Below, piece by piece: positions 40,459-52,807 of a stretch of 64,000 bases of DNA (positions within the stretch are counted from its first letter, which is position 1; each line of letters starts with the position of its first letter). Position numbers and translations under genes: made by a program. Below the pieces are notes generated by a model. That model searched no databases and was not told the origin of the DNA. It was given only the letters and a program-made list of their open reading frames with translations. This stretch comes from Notospermus geniculatus (Eukaryota > Nemertea > Pilidiophora > Heteronemertea > Lineidae): positions 12,911-76,910 of the forward strand of contig NMRB01001319.1 in the NCBI GenBank assembly GCA_002633025.1. The letters run 5' to 3'.

Positions 40459-40530
40459 ACGTGTTGGTTCCCAATGCCGCCACCAGGGGATGGAACCCTG
40501 GCAGCGGTATTGGGAACCAACATGTGTTTT
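40459..40530. repeat. Short hairpin, TTGGTTCCCAATGCCGC arms
   Basis: CACGTGTTGGTTCCCAATGC and its near-complement flank about 20 bp. Similar TTGGTTCCCGAA words occur at about 41159 and 54750, so this may be a dispersed repeat family. Confidence 0.6.
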
Positions 40531-41439
40531 TCGACCCCGATCTAGGAAATATTTGCCTTACTCCTGATAGCGAGGTTGAAAACAGAAGTGGCCAAGCCAA
40601 ATGCTACCAGGGGCGCTGCGATCGTGTGAGATGTGAAATCGGTCCGATAGACTAGTCTCACTACTAGGTAGGGCCTACATTCACACAGACAGGCGGCTAG
40701 CCTACCTAGGTAGGCCTAGGCCTATGGCGGATGCAAAAACACAGTTGGATTCACTTGACTTGACACACTTCAACAAGGGCACTTCCCCTTCAAAAAATCA
40801 AGGTAGTTTTCTTTTCTGCACAAAAATTGAAAAAAAGTGCAGGCAGAGCTCAACCGGTATACAATGTATCCACATAGGCCTACACACAACATTGGGACAA
40901 GCAAGAACTTTTTGAATAACAGTGGAGTGTTTTTTTATGCAAAAAAGATGGGGCAAACGATGCTTGCATAGAACACAAACAGATTCAGACACACGAAGAA
41001 AACCAGATCAGTTCGTAAAGTGAGTTCAGTTTATTTCAAAAAGGAATCAGAACAGAAATCCTCACAGCAGCAGCAGGCAATGGCATTGATCACGTGGTGT
41101 CCACGGAGCCACCTCACGTCTCAGCTACCTCTCTCCTCAGGTACTCACGCTTGCATTTTGGTTCCCGAAGCCACCGCTAGGGCTAGAAGGCTTCGGCTCT
41201 GGCATTCGGAACGACCTGAGGCGAACTGCTTATCTGTCACTGGGCGGCGCATTTCACCTCGGACACAAGTCCAAGGCAGCCATATTGTTTATAAAAATGT
41301 CACGCTTGAAGTAACATTCTGCGCATCCTCACTTGACACTCTCTTAGTTTTTCTACTGGCTGATAGACGGCAGCGGCGCGCTATTTGAGGGACCGTGTCC
41401 ACGCCAATGGGTGTGGCCTCGCCTAGTAGGCCTGTGGTA

Positions 41440-42725
41440 TTGGTGCCCATTTCGCATTTCGCCTTCAAAAAGTGTACATTTCGCCTTTTCCCGATTCGCC
41501 ATCTCTCCGTCATTTCGCCTTCTCCTACTCCGCACATCTCATCTTGCCTTTGTCACAGTAGGCCAAGGCCTACTATTCGCCTTATAGCTTCTCGCCTTTT
41601 CCTATTTTGCCTCTGTTTAATTTTGCCTTTTCTAAAGTGGCCTGGCCTCTTCTAGTTTTGCCTTTGTTTTTTTTTCACCTTCTACTTACTCTACCTTGTC
41701 TCAATTCGCATTTGGTAAATTATTTGCCTTCTTCCTAATTCGCCTTCTGGCTCTCATCCATCCTGAGAATCTCAGGTCATATATTTAGGCCACGAGAATG
41801 AAAGTTCCTGTTTTGCGTCCGGGCAAAAATGAAAAGTGATGAGGCTTTTTTTCATTATTCATTATTCATTATTTTATTTCTACAAGCAACAAGAGCTTTC
41901 CAAGTCATCAAAACATTAGATCATGACACTTTTCATTCATTTACTAGTATCTTCAGTAGTAAATGAATAGCATGACAAGGTCTTCGTAGCCCTGAGCCAG
42001 CTCGCTGGTGACGGCCGACACTACTTAAGGTGAGGCGCAAGATGTGTTTACTGTGCAGATTTGACGATATGGATGCTTGGGAATAGAGCATTTGTTGTGT
42101 TTTGTGTGATTTTTTTGGGATTTTTTTGGGAATAATGAAATTTAGAATACTTTATTGGGGGGGCGTTGTCGGGACATGCGGGCGGTGGACGCAAAACAGG
42201 AACTTTCATTCTCACGGCCTTACGGCCGTACCCTCCCCAATGCGCGAGAAAGGGGAGCCGGTTGTGAAGACCCTGGGTGCGAGGATGTCTATCATTTTGC
42301 CCAGGGATCTTGCCTTTGTCTTTATTCGCCGCCCTACTCTTATTTTGCGTTAAAAAGCAAAATTGGTACCGGTAATGGCAAATTTTGAGAAAAGACGAAA
42401 TTGATAATGGCAAAATGAATAAAGGCAAAATAGGAAGATGGTGAAATGAGACAAAGGCGTATCAAGAAAAGGCAAGAGAAGAGAAAAGACTGACAAAATG
42501 GTAGGCTGAATGGGATAAAGGCGAATTATAAAGGCGAAGTAGGATGAGCGGGGCGAGATGAGATAAAGGCGAATTGGGAGAAAGGCCAGTTAAGACAAAG
42601 GCAAAATAGAACAAAGGCAAGATAGGCCTATGAGTGCGAAGGCGAATTGAGAAAAGGCGAAATTGAAAATGGCAAAATGGAAGGCAAAATGAGAGAATAA
42701 TGAGGCGAATTAAGTGGGCAGACAC
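41440..42725. repeat. 1.3-kb foldback made of TTTCGCCTT-type repeats
   Basis: The left part (about 41440-41770) is an irregular array of TTCGCC, ATTTCGCCTT and TTTTGCCT. The right part (about 42340-42720) is its complement-like array of AAAGGCGAAT and AAGGCAAAAT. Inner arms GAGAATGAAAGTTCCTGTTT (near 41796) and complement (near 42190) also pair. Sea-urchin TU-type foldback elements have this architecture; identity with them is not shown. The element sits directly upstream of the SNX5/6 gene. Confidence 0.75.
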
Positions 42726-43000
42726 CACTAGACCTATTTTAGCATCCTGGGGAACGGCTCTAGTGAGAAAATCAGCACACGGGGCAATTTTTTTGCTTTT
42801 TCACAAATTACTAGCAAGAGATAGTAATTCTCTAGAGAAGTTGCCACGTGTGCTGTGGGCTTAAAAATTAGCCCATAAACTCGTCACTGACACGGTCCCC
42901 ACCTAAGAAGGGCGCGAATGGGCATGCTCAGACATTACTTCAGCAGGGAGGCCCTGAGTAGTGAGATGAAACCTCAGATTTGAGATACACAGTAATACAC

Positions 43001-43066
43001 AGCACGTGGCGCGTACAGAATGACGTCAGCTGATTATTTGGTCTGGGTACGAGGTTGTCACGTGAC
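43001..43066 (+). promoter_or_regulatory. SNX5/6 proximal promoter: CRE and CLEAR-type E-box
   Basis: TGACGTCA lies at 43020-43027 and GTCACGTGAC at 43057-43066, 14 bases before the ATG; a further CACGTG lies near 43003. GTCACGTGAC is the palindromic TFEB/MITF (CLEAR) site. Motif presence is direct; use by such factors is inferred. Confidence 0.5.
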
Positions 43067-43080
43067 GCATAACCGCAGCC

Positions 43081-46000
43081 ATGATGGTGGGTGTGCTGGG
43101 AATTTCTTCCTGGTGTCATTGTTTTTTTTTCGATTTCGCCCTGCTAAACAGCCGCTAACCGCGAATTTTCTATTTTTCAGGACGGAACCGATAGCCCCGA
43201 TCTTCTTGGTGATGATCGCGATAAGGTTAGTGTGCATCATTGGGTTGTTGATGGAGTTATTTACAGTCACAATTGTAGTCTGAACTTGGCCTGCTATGTG
43301 CTCTGGTGCTGTCACACACACACTCACACAGTCATGACAGTGCGTGCCAGTGCAGTGCGCGCATGCATTGCACTGTATGAGCAGTGTAACTGCAGTGCAC
43401 TCTCACCTGCAACAATAACACTACATTTGTGCGACAATATTCATTTTTGATTGAGGTTTCAGCACAAGTCAAAGTGGAAGCAGACCTCTCTCTCTGTGGT
43501 GTTGCGAAAAGTCTCCGCTCCGACTCCGTCCCGCCCGCTGCCTGTGCCATAAGATGCAGACAGCAAAAGCATGCATGCCAGCCAGCCCAGGCCGGGGGGG
43601 GGGGGCAATGCCAAATGTCAGTTGTACTACGTAGTCCTAGGTCTACTTGCGTCCACTGTAGATTTGACCATGTTGACTGCAAACGCAAGTTAACACTCCC
43701 CCTCCCTCATCAACTTGAACTTTTGCTTTGCCCTTTGGCAAATGTACAAATGTACACAATTGAAACCGTGGTGGCGTGAGCAGGGCAATAGTAGTAGATA
43801 GGAGGAGGATCCCAGGCAGGCCTAGTAAAATATATAAGCCCTAGGCCTATCATGTCATCAGTTACACAAATCTAAAAACTCGGATCACCCTTACCAAGTA
43901 GAAAATAAAGTGTACTGTACACATCCCACGGCATAAAATACTCTTGCATCTCTGCAGACAAGTCGCAGCCGTAGGATTACCCTTGGTTCTGTAAGTGTTC
44001 ACATTTTTTGAATGTAACATTCAGTAGATCAACTTTATTTCAGTGTTTATGGCATGCAAAGCATGACTTTGTTATTTGCATGATCGATTATGCACCTTTT
44101 TTCATTTTACATCTTGGTATTGTTTCTGAGTTGAGTGTCCTGTAAGCTATTACTTGTCAATGGTGAAAGGTTTTTTCCCTTGTCACAAGTTAAAACCATG
44201 AAGTAGGTTAGTTTGTTTTCTTTATCCCCACAATCCTTGCTTCAATCATGTCAATTAGATGGGTTTTGAGTCAAGATTGTTTGCAGTGAACTTGTACCTC
44301 CAACATTTTACTATCTTTTGTTTGTAACATTTTGTTGTTGCTCATCTTGTACATGTATTCTGTTATGTCTGAAGACAGTTCCCCACAGCTTCAGTTATGT
44401 TTTTCACTGTATAAGACAAAGTCTGGTTTATTCCTGAATTGAGATTATTGGAGTTGACAACTTTTTTCACATTGACCACTTGTTTATTGTAGCAGTTTTC
44501 ACATGGCACTGGATTAAAAGCCTGCTTTCTACAGGAGTTATGCTCAATCTATCTATGGCTTGCATGCTCAACAATCTCTTAATGCACAATTGTATTTCCA
44601 TGTTTTACACATGTAATGTACATAAACTCATCATGACATTATCAACAACATTTCCAGTCTTCTCCTTCTAGTAGTTTGTGGACAGAAAATAGGCTTCCCA
44701 AACTCTAGGGATCACTTCCACATAAAAAAAAACATATTTTTGAGAATGCTAGAATCCTTTTCTTGTGCATTTCAGCCTCGGTCTGAGACTGTGGACCTTT
44801 CTCAGGATACCTCCTTGATGGTCGACATATCAGATGCTCTGAGCGAAAGGGACAAAGTCAAGTTTACAGTTCATACTAAGGTAGGTCTCTTGGTTGGATT
44901 AACATAAGGAAATCTCCAATCTGTGAACCTCTGGCATTGTCTGGTGTTTAAAGTCACGGTTCTCGTGCGTTTGGATCAGTGGAGACATTCAATGAGGAAT
45001 ATCACCCAGTGCTTAAGATCTTGTGTCAATGATGTCTTCTCCATTTCAGACGACATTGCCAGATTTCCGAGATTCAGAATTCTCTGTTGTGCGTCAACAT
45101 GAGGAATTTACGTGGTTACATGATCGCTACGTAGAGAATGCAGATTATGCTGGCATCATTGTAAGTAAAGAAGACTTTGGTTACAAAGTTCATCACCTTG
45201 GTGAGAGTGCCTTCTCACTGCCCATGAGGTTAGGGGACCTGTCACAAACTGCTTCCTGATCTGTCAAGCCATGTTGGCAGTTGAACTGACACTTGATATG
45301 AAGGTGAGACTGTTCCAAAGGGCAGAACCTGTTTCCAGTTTTTGTAGCTTGTGATATAATCAAACTGTTTATCGATCAGATCCCACCGGCACCTCCGCGG
45401 CCTGACTTTGATAACTCAAGGGAAAAGCTACAGAAACTTGGTGAAGGCGAGGGGACGATGACCAAAGAGGAATTTACCAAAATGAAACAGGAATTGGAAG
45501 CGTGAGTTTCTTATTCCTGTTCTCTGTTCTCCTTGTTCAGTATGGCTTGGACTTCGTCTAATGTCAGTTCATTGTAAGATAAAGCTAAGCTCAACCCCCT
45601 GATGTTCGACTTCTCCATTTTGCTTCATGTGAAGAACTTGATCAGTTTGAGTTATGCCCTTCTTGTTGTAATCAAATGGTTGTCATCATCCAAATAATAT
45701 TCTCTTTCAGAGAATATCTTGCAACGTTCAAGAAGACGGTGGCCATGCATGAAGTATTCCTGCAGAGACTGGCCGCCCATCCTGTCTTAAGGACAGATGT
45801 TAACTTCAGGGTTTTCCTTGAATATGTTGAAGATGTGAGTAATCAGATTTGACACCTTCTCTAACTGCAGTTTTACGTGTGTGTGCAATAGGTAGGTTGG
45901 CACCGATTCAGAAAAAGGCCTCTTTTTCAAGAAGTTTAGTGCCGGTAAACTTGGCGATATGAGTCACTTGGACCTTGATTCGTGGCATGATGTCATCAGT

Positions 46001-48157
46001 GGTGTCTTTATTCATAATTTCTGTCTTGCTTCAGTTGTGCGTCCGAGGAAAGAATAAGAAAGAAAAGTTCAGCGGTTTCTTAAAAAGTGTCACAAAGTCT
46101 GCCGATGAAGTCCTATTATCAGGCCAAAAGGTTAGTAACCAGTGATTCTTGCATCTGTCATCTCATGTAAGCCAATCATCTGAAGCTGAGTCTTCGAAGG
46201 TTGCCACTTTTAAGCTTGACAGCCTTAGAAGGGCACTAAATGGATGAGTTGGTATGTGACCTGCAATGATCCCTCCCTTGGGTGACACACTGGTCCCCGA
46301 TACATTTAGAAGGCTAACCATTCTTATATGTCTTTCTCTATGAAAGTATGTCCTTATCTAACCAATATTAAGTCATTTCATTGTCCTTCCAGGATGTAGA
46401 CGAATTCTTTGAGCACCAAAAGACCTTTCTAGTTGAATATCATTCAAGAATAAAGGATGGAACTGCTAAGGGAGATAAGATGACTAAAACCCACAAGTGT
46501 AAGTCATAAGACATATCTTCAGCATACTTGTGTGTGTCACGTGTCTTCATTACTGCCTCTGAACTATGTTTGAGTGTGTTAGAAGCCAATAACAAATGAC
46601 TCCTTCACTGCCTGTTTGACTGATGCATGCTGCATGGAAGTGATTAGCAGATAGGTAGCATGATGTGCACTGTATCACAACACACAGCACAAACTCATCT
46701 GCCATGTTCACATAGGTCAAGACCTGGCAAATCTAACACACACCATGGACTGTGGGCTTACCGGTAGTTCCACAAAATTTGGATCTTGGTGAGGAAGAGA
46801 GGAACGGTGCTGAATAGAAACATGAACATATCAATATTGGTCTCCAAGTTCTTCTGAGAATTCATGACAGTTCTAAGATTCTTTCGATGGAGTTGCCACG
46901 ATATATCATTTGCTAGTTGCTGATCTGTCCTTCTTATCTGTTTCCTGATTGATTAATTTCCTATTTCAGCTGTAGCTGATACGTACATTAAAATATCAAG
47001 TGGTCTCCTGCAGTTAGCGACACTCGAAAATACCGAATTAGACAAGTGAGTTAAAAGCTAATCAACATTATACTGGTGAAGTAGATTAAAGCTCTTGTCA
47101 CTCGTGTACTCACTCCCAAGTTCATTTTGTTTGTGTGGGTTAAAAAGTGATTCAACTCTTGGTCTATTTGCAGATTTTTTAATAGAATAGCTGAATGTTT
47201 TGAAAAGGCCAGAAAACTGGAGGGTCGTGTGGCGTCCGACGAGGACCTCAAACTTTCTGATACGCTGCGATATTACATGAGAGATTCAGCCGCTGCCAAG
47301 GCATTACTCTACAGAAGAAGTCGAGCGTTAGCTGATTATGAAAATGCCAATAAAGCTCTTGATAAAGCCCGGTCAAAGAACAAAGATGTGCAGTCTGTAA
47401 GTCGAGATGTCGAACTCAAAAACTGATTGAATTCTTGCTATCGCATCACCTTCTTCGTCAATGAAGTTTCTATCTTATCTTGTAATGTTCTTTTCAGGCT
47501 GAGAATACCCAGCAGACTTGCTGTGAAAAGTTTGAAAGCATTTCAGAGACAGCAAAACAAGGTATGTGACGAGTTGATCAAACTGTTGGCTCACATTGGT
47601 TCACACTCAGTGGACTGGTGAATGTTTCCTGTTGAAACTTAAACATCCTGAGGGCCCCCTTACTACCAGCTGTAACGAGGCTGGTCGGCAAAGCTAAGGT
47701 AATACAACAGCCTCTATCACTGATGATAATGAATCCAAGTTTGATCCTTGATGATGGTTTTATTTCCAGAATTGACAGATTTTAAGGCCAGAAGAATCCA
47801 ACACTTCAGAAAGAATCTGATTGATTTAGCAGAATTAGAATTGAAGCATGCCAAGGTAGGTCAGGTTGTGTCACATCATGGTGGCCAAAGGAGATGCATG
47901 AAACGAGTTTTTGTTCAGTGGCATCATAGAGTTGTTTACAGCATCCAGTGAACCTGTTAGTGGATGCTAGCAATCATGGATCACGAGATATCACATGGAT
48001 TAGGTTTTAATCAATATAATCGCTGTCATTGTGAGTGGAGTGTCCTCCTTGCTGACCTCCGGTCGACCCTCCATGTCTTACCATTCCCTCTTGTCTTCAA
48101 CAGGCTCAAGTTCAACTGCTGCGAAACTGCATAGGCTCCTTGAAGGAGGAGATGTAA
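43081..48157 (+). CDS. Sorting nexin 5/6 (PX-BAR, retromer/ESCPE-1 type)
   Basis: Fourteen coding exons: 43081-43086, 43181-43225, 43958-43990, 44776-44880, 45050-45160, 45380-45501, 45711-45834, 46035-46130, 46393-46498, 46970-47045, 47174-47396, 47498-47561, 47770-47855 and 48104-48157. All phases join, giving 416 aa (human SNX5/6 about 405). Exon 1 encodes only MM; joined to DGTDSP it matches the SNX6 N-terminus. The family signature is clear: [78 protein letters not shown]. The PX domain is about residues 50-200 and the BAR domain follows. SNX5/6 pair with SNX1/2 on endosomes to tubulate membrane and retrieve cargo such as the mannose-6-phosphate receptor. One copy here suggests the pre-duplication state. 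AATAAA lies at 49159-49164. Confidence 0.95.
43958..43990 (+). CDS. 33-nt in-frame exon of SNX5/6
   Basis: This exon encodes [11 protein letters not shown], between CTCTGCAG and GTAAGT consensus sites. It adds 11 basic/serine-rich residues at a place where remembered vertebrate SNX5/6 have no equivalent. Skipping keeps the frame, so it may be a cassette exon. Confidence 0.7.
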
Positions 48158-51100
48158 CTGTACAGTGTATAGAGATGAATGGTTTCTACTCTGGGTTGGT
48201 GTGCTATCAGAAAGTGAAGACAAAGCCAGTCTGTGAAACGCAACGACATCGAATTTGTTACTTTACAGTCTTTGGAGACCGTTCAACATGAAGGAGAGCC
48301 AGGCTGAGTTAGTGGATTTGTAGCGGATGAGGCTTTCAGTGTGTGGATTAACGTCGGATGAGGGTTCCATAATTTGATGGGAAGAATGAATTGTATAATG
48401 TACCAGATGGGTTTGAAGTATTCAGTGGTGTTTATAGGGCGACTAAACACCGCTCCTGTGTGAGTACTGCAAGTATCATTGAGCACAAGTATTTAGGTTT
48501 TTACAGGCCAATACCTTCTTGAAGTCAGAAGGTGCTGGCTGTCGTGTGCACTCGTTTCAAGAGAAGCTGTTCTAGGGGTATCGAAAGATTCAGCATGTGG
48601 CAGTTGCTACAGACTCACGTAGGTGGTTTTATTTGGGTAGACAACACATATTCCATAAGAAGGCACAATATGCTGCCGTAGAGAAAGTCCTGTTGGCTCC
48701 AAGCGCAGGGTACAGAATCTTGGTCCATCTCGGTCATTCTGTTGGGAAGGTGAGAAGTGAGACGTGATAAAATGTGTGAAAGAAGAAAGAGGTTTTCAGA
48801 CGAGTTTTTCCTCTGTGGCTTGTAGATTAAGTTATCTTGTAAGACGATGGTGTATTTTAACAATTTATTTTCATACATGAGTAGGGTAGATTTATATTTT
48901 CCTGGCAGTGATAAGGTCTAACTTCCTTTTCACTTGGGCACTCATGAGAACGCCAAAAAGTGTCAGTTCTGAGTGTGTCTAAGAAGTAAATGGTTGCCGT
49001 CAGTTTCTCCTTGAGCTTACCACTGTTAGCTGATACTACGACAGAATCAGTAGAATCACAATTATTGTAAATATCCAATTTGCTAGTCTCTTTTTGGCTG
49101 TAGATGTGATCAGGTCCTTGAAGACGAGCACATCTACACTTATCGTACTGGTATTGAAAATAAACCTGTGGATATCCTTGGATCTAAAGAAAAATCTTTC
49201 ATTGTCTATATCCATCTTGGGAGAGTTGGTGCTGAATACCCGTGGACTTGAGTAGCACGGCAGCAGGAGGAAATAATCTAGGTCTAGATTATTTCCTCCT
49301 GACGGTAGACATGAACACAAGAAAGCAGTGATATTTCAAAGGTTTGCTCCTCCTGTTGTCAGATCTTCTGCTATTCAAATCAATTTCATTTTCCTTTCCC
49401 AAGATACACTTGTCCCCAGTGTCGATTTCAATGTCAGAAACCTGTGCTTTACTCCACCAATCAGTGCGTGTGTGAAACGGGGAACGGTTCGAAACTGCAG
49501 GGGAAGTTCAGTCACAAGGTTTCTCTGCAAGGAATATGGTAGCATGTCCTTTATCTTTGCTTGATGCTGTGTGTAGCAAGTGAATGATCAGAGACATTAC
49601 TGAGCATTCTACATGTATGAGCTCGTCTCGATGAATGAGACTGAGAAGTAGTCATGTGGCCAGTAACTGTGCCTTAACATATGAAAGAATGATGTGAGCA
49701 TTACAGACGAGACAGGCGTGAGTGAGGTGAATGACCACAAATTCACAAACATTCACTACTGTCCTAAGCTAAAGAGTTTGGTTGCTATAACTCGTTAATT
49801 CTCGGGTAGAATTCACTGCTAGCTGAAATGACCGCCTTTGTTTCCAGAAGGGCATTGGCTGGGGTATGTTAGAGTGGATAGAAAGATAAAGAAGGAATCA
49901 GGAGTGCAAATAAATGTTCTGGAATGATTCAGTTGGAGATTGGCAGAGTTTATATCTGCCAAAGTAAGTGGTATTTGCTGGCTTACATTCGTGTGAAATG
50001 ATACTATTGCTAAGTTCTAATTACACTGTAAAAAACTTTATTTGATTGCAATATCTACTTAATATATTTAGTTAACAAAGTGATTGATTTGCACCGTATA
50101 AGTCATTTAGAATGCAGACTAATATCAAGGATTTCTCTTTGAAATGTTCTGATTCTAATGTCATTCTTGAATGAATATTATAAAAGTAACTCGCTAATTG
50201 TCAGGTTGGTGGTGCATTATGAGTACCGGTATACATGTTCAAGGCCTTTTCTAGTCCTAATCCAGGACGGCTTTCCCGAAGGACATGAGGTGGGCTGATC
50301 GCTCTTCTGGTCTATGCAAGGCTTACAGGCATCTGCATAAGACAACCGTGCAGTGTATCTTTGCTGGGAAGAAGTGGTCAGCAAGCATTGAGTCTGAGAA
50401 GGGTCCTTGACATGTATTTTCCAGTTGTTGATGGACACTAAAGAATTGAACATTTCCATTGAATTATTGCCCTGATATTGGTTTTGCTCTAGTAAAGATA
50501 GATTTGGTTTTGGGACCAATATAAATGCGTTTTTATACTTGTTGTAAGATTCTTTGCCTACTTAGTAGGTTATAATCATGTACTGGTATACGACCAGATA
50601 CTGTGGCTGTTATTTCTAGCGTGGGACAAGTCTGCAGGACTCCTGAGAGGTCACCAGAAGTAGGAACCATGACAAGTTCTTCCCTGGCTGGAGTGACTCT
50701 GAGTTCAGTATCATCAAATCAGAACATACTGGTACACTTGGAGTTTGACTGATTCTACAATGTAAGCTAAGATATGCTGTGCTCATTTTGAACACGGGAC
50801 AAGTGTATAACCAGCATTATTGAGACACGTTTGACGTGTTTTCCCCTCTGGAGGTCAGAAGATCTGCTCTTTTCCATAAGCGTAGAGCCTTGCTTTCGCT
50901 TATTCAGCCTTTCATATCAAATAGGCCTGAAAACATTGACAGTTACAAGCTTTGTGATAAAACCTTATGGTTTATAAAGATTGTTCCATGTGCTATTTGC
51001 TAAAAAGCAGTTTCTATGGTGTACTAGCTGTTTATCGCACATTATAGGACCAGAAACTCTGTGGTTAAACCTCTTTCCTGACTTACCCCTTCATTTCTTA

Positions 51101-51330
51101 ATAATGATATATACATGTAAATCTGGTTCTATTGATGAGTAATAAAGAGTCAGTATATCGTGATTTCTCTTGAAAAAACAATTATTCCTTTCTTGATTGA
51201 CATTGTAATCTTGTGGATGGTGCAGGGCAAATGTGCCTTCACTACTCTGAATAAATTGAATATCAATATAATGAAACAGGTAGCTACGTGTATTTGTGTT
51301 CTTTGTGAAGCATTCCCCCACAGCAGGGCT
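48158..51330 (+). other. SNX5/6 3' UTR and intergenic DNA
   Basis: No second gene was seen. Candidate plus-strand AATAAA signals are at 49159-49164 and near 49910. A short exact palindrome (18-bp arms, 2-bp spacer) lies at 49264-49301, with CAGGAGGAAATAATCTAG as its arm. Confidence 0.4.
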
Positions 51331-51400
51331 TTGGTCTCGCTCCTCTTCATACATACACTCGCACACAAAGTTTGTGTGAGTGGATGAAGAGGAGCGATGA
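51310..51400. repeat. MITE-like hairpin related to 52616-52710
   Basis: CGCTCCTCTTCATACATACA and its near-complement form a hairpin about 58 bp long, preceded by CCCACAGCAGGGCTTTGGTC. The same start and body words occur in the element at 52616-52710. Confidence 0.65.
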
Positions 51401-52010
51401 GTGAAAATGAAGGGAAAGCCTTCCTCGTGTGAGTAATGATAGTTATCATTCTATCCCTTGTTTCCCTGAGCCGTGGTGATGGGAGTTGACAAGTATTAAC
51501 TCAACTGAACAAGTATAGATGTCTCACATGTCCTTCGACAACACATTGGCTTATATGAGTATGAATAGACTAAAGCAAATGCTTTACCTTCAGATTTGTA
51601 CAGCATAGCGTAGTGCACCATTTGTAGTGCAAAATCCAAGTAAAAGCATTTACTAGTCTTTATTCACATGACCCATGTTGAAAGATGAGCGTTACTCTGC
51701 ACAAAAGGTGGTGTCTTTTGTTGTCACTGCATCTAGGCCCACCATTGTTTGTGTCATGTGATGGCAATAATAAGGCGTGAATTAGGTCATGTGCGAGTTG
51801 ATCATGAATCAGGATGTTGGGCAAAGTTCATGATGACAATACAATACTGATCACAATAATGATCATCTGATGCTGAAGATTAGAGTGTATACTTCCTATC
51901 AGCCTTCAATCAGTAGGCCTACACATGTAGCATTTACAGAGCTTCCTACAAGCTTGTTACTAGCAGTTCTTGTACAATCTGAATAATGGTGATGATAAAC
52001 AGGAAGTCAA

Positions 52011-52170
52011 TTTCCAGAATCTTAGCAAATTTTCGACCACTTCAGGCTGGCACTTTCAAATTCAAGCTACCAGAAGTGTAGCTACCAGACACTTCTGGTA
52101 GCTCAACTTGAAAGTGCCAGCCTGAAGAAGACCCCGGTTGGGGTCGAAAATTTGCTAAGATTCTGGAAAT
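52011..52170. repeat. Foldback with an extra internal stem-loop
   Basis: The arms TTTCCAGAATCTTAGCAAAT and complement, with inner arms around CAGGCTGGCACTTTCAA and CTACCAGAAGTGT, fold to about 160 bp. Only the right arm carries an additional GACCCC-GGTT-GGGGTC stem-loop at about 52129-52145, so the palindrome is asymmetric. The element lies in the intergenic region between the convergent SNX5/6 and NPC2-like genes. Confidence 0.8.
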
Positions 52171-52615
52171 TTTTGTGCTTTCTGATTCTTTGAATAATGT
52201 TGAGGTGGTTTTCTCCAGCTCCTCCATCTGTGTGATTGTAGAAATTTGCAATAGAAAACAATGGAGACAAATATTGTGCTAACGATTTTATTACACAAAA
52301 CATTTCTGCCCTACAAACATGATTTAAGATGTTATACAATACAAAAAGTGCAGAGAGAGAGAGGGCTCAAAAAATGTTGTTCTTTGCCATGGAGAAAATC
52401 TTGCATAACTCCACGCAATGTGTTCCTTTCAACTTTACATACAAAAGTGAGATTTCACCACATCAGATCAGTTCAACATTTTTTGAGTCCACAATGCTAG
52501 AAAGTCCTAAATAATGACGAGATTATTTCCAGAATACATTGTATAATAAATATGTGTGAATATCTTATCAGTTTTGTCACGACAACTCAATGTGGGATCC
52601 TCCAAGCACACCATC

Positions 52616-52710
52616 CTCCCACAGCAGGGGTTTTACCTCACTACTCTTCATCCACTCACACTGTGCGAGGGTAATGAAGAGGAATGAGACCAAAGCCCTG
52701 CTGTGGGAGG
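52616..52710. repeat. MITE-like hairpin with CCCACAGCAGGG ends
   Basis: CCCACAGCAGGGGTTTTACC at the left pairs with the complement ending CCCTGCTGTGGG at the right; the centre ACTCACACTGTGCGAG is also self-complementary. It lies about 100 bp downstream of the NPC2-like stop codon. Confidence 0.8.
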
Positions 52711-52807
52711 GACCCTCCCAGGTGACAGCAGACATCTCTTGTTGGTGGTCCTCAATACATGAAACGTTTGGGAAGATTACAGAAGAAGTGTTGGAAAAGA
52801 CAAAAGA

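Noticed and set aside
52122-52150. Hammerhead ribozyme core CTGAAGA-stem-GAAA
   Set aside because: One extra A sits between the core and stem II and no stem III is visible, so a functional ribozyme is not claimed; kept only as part of the foldback finding.
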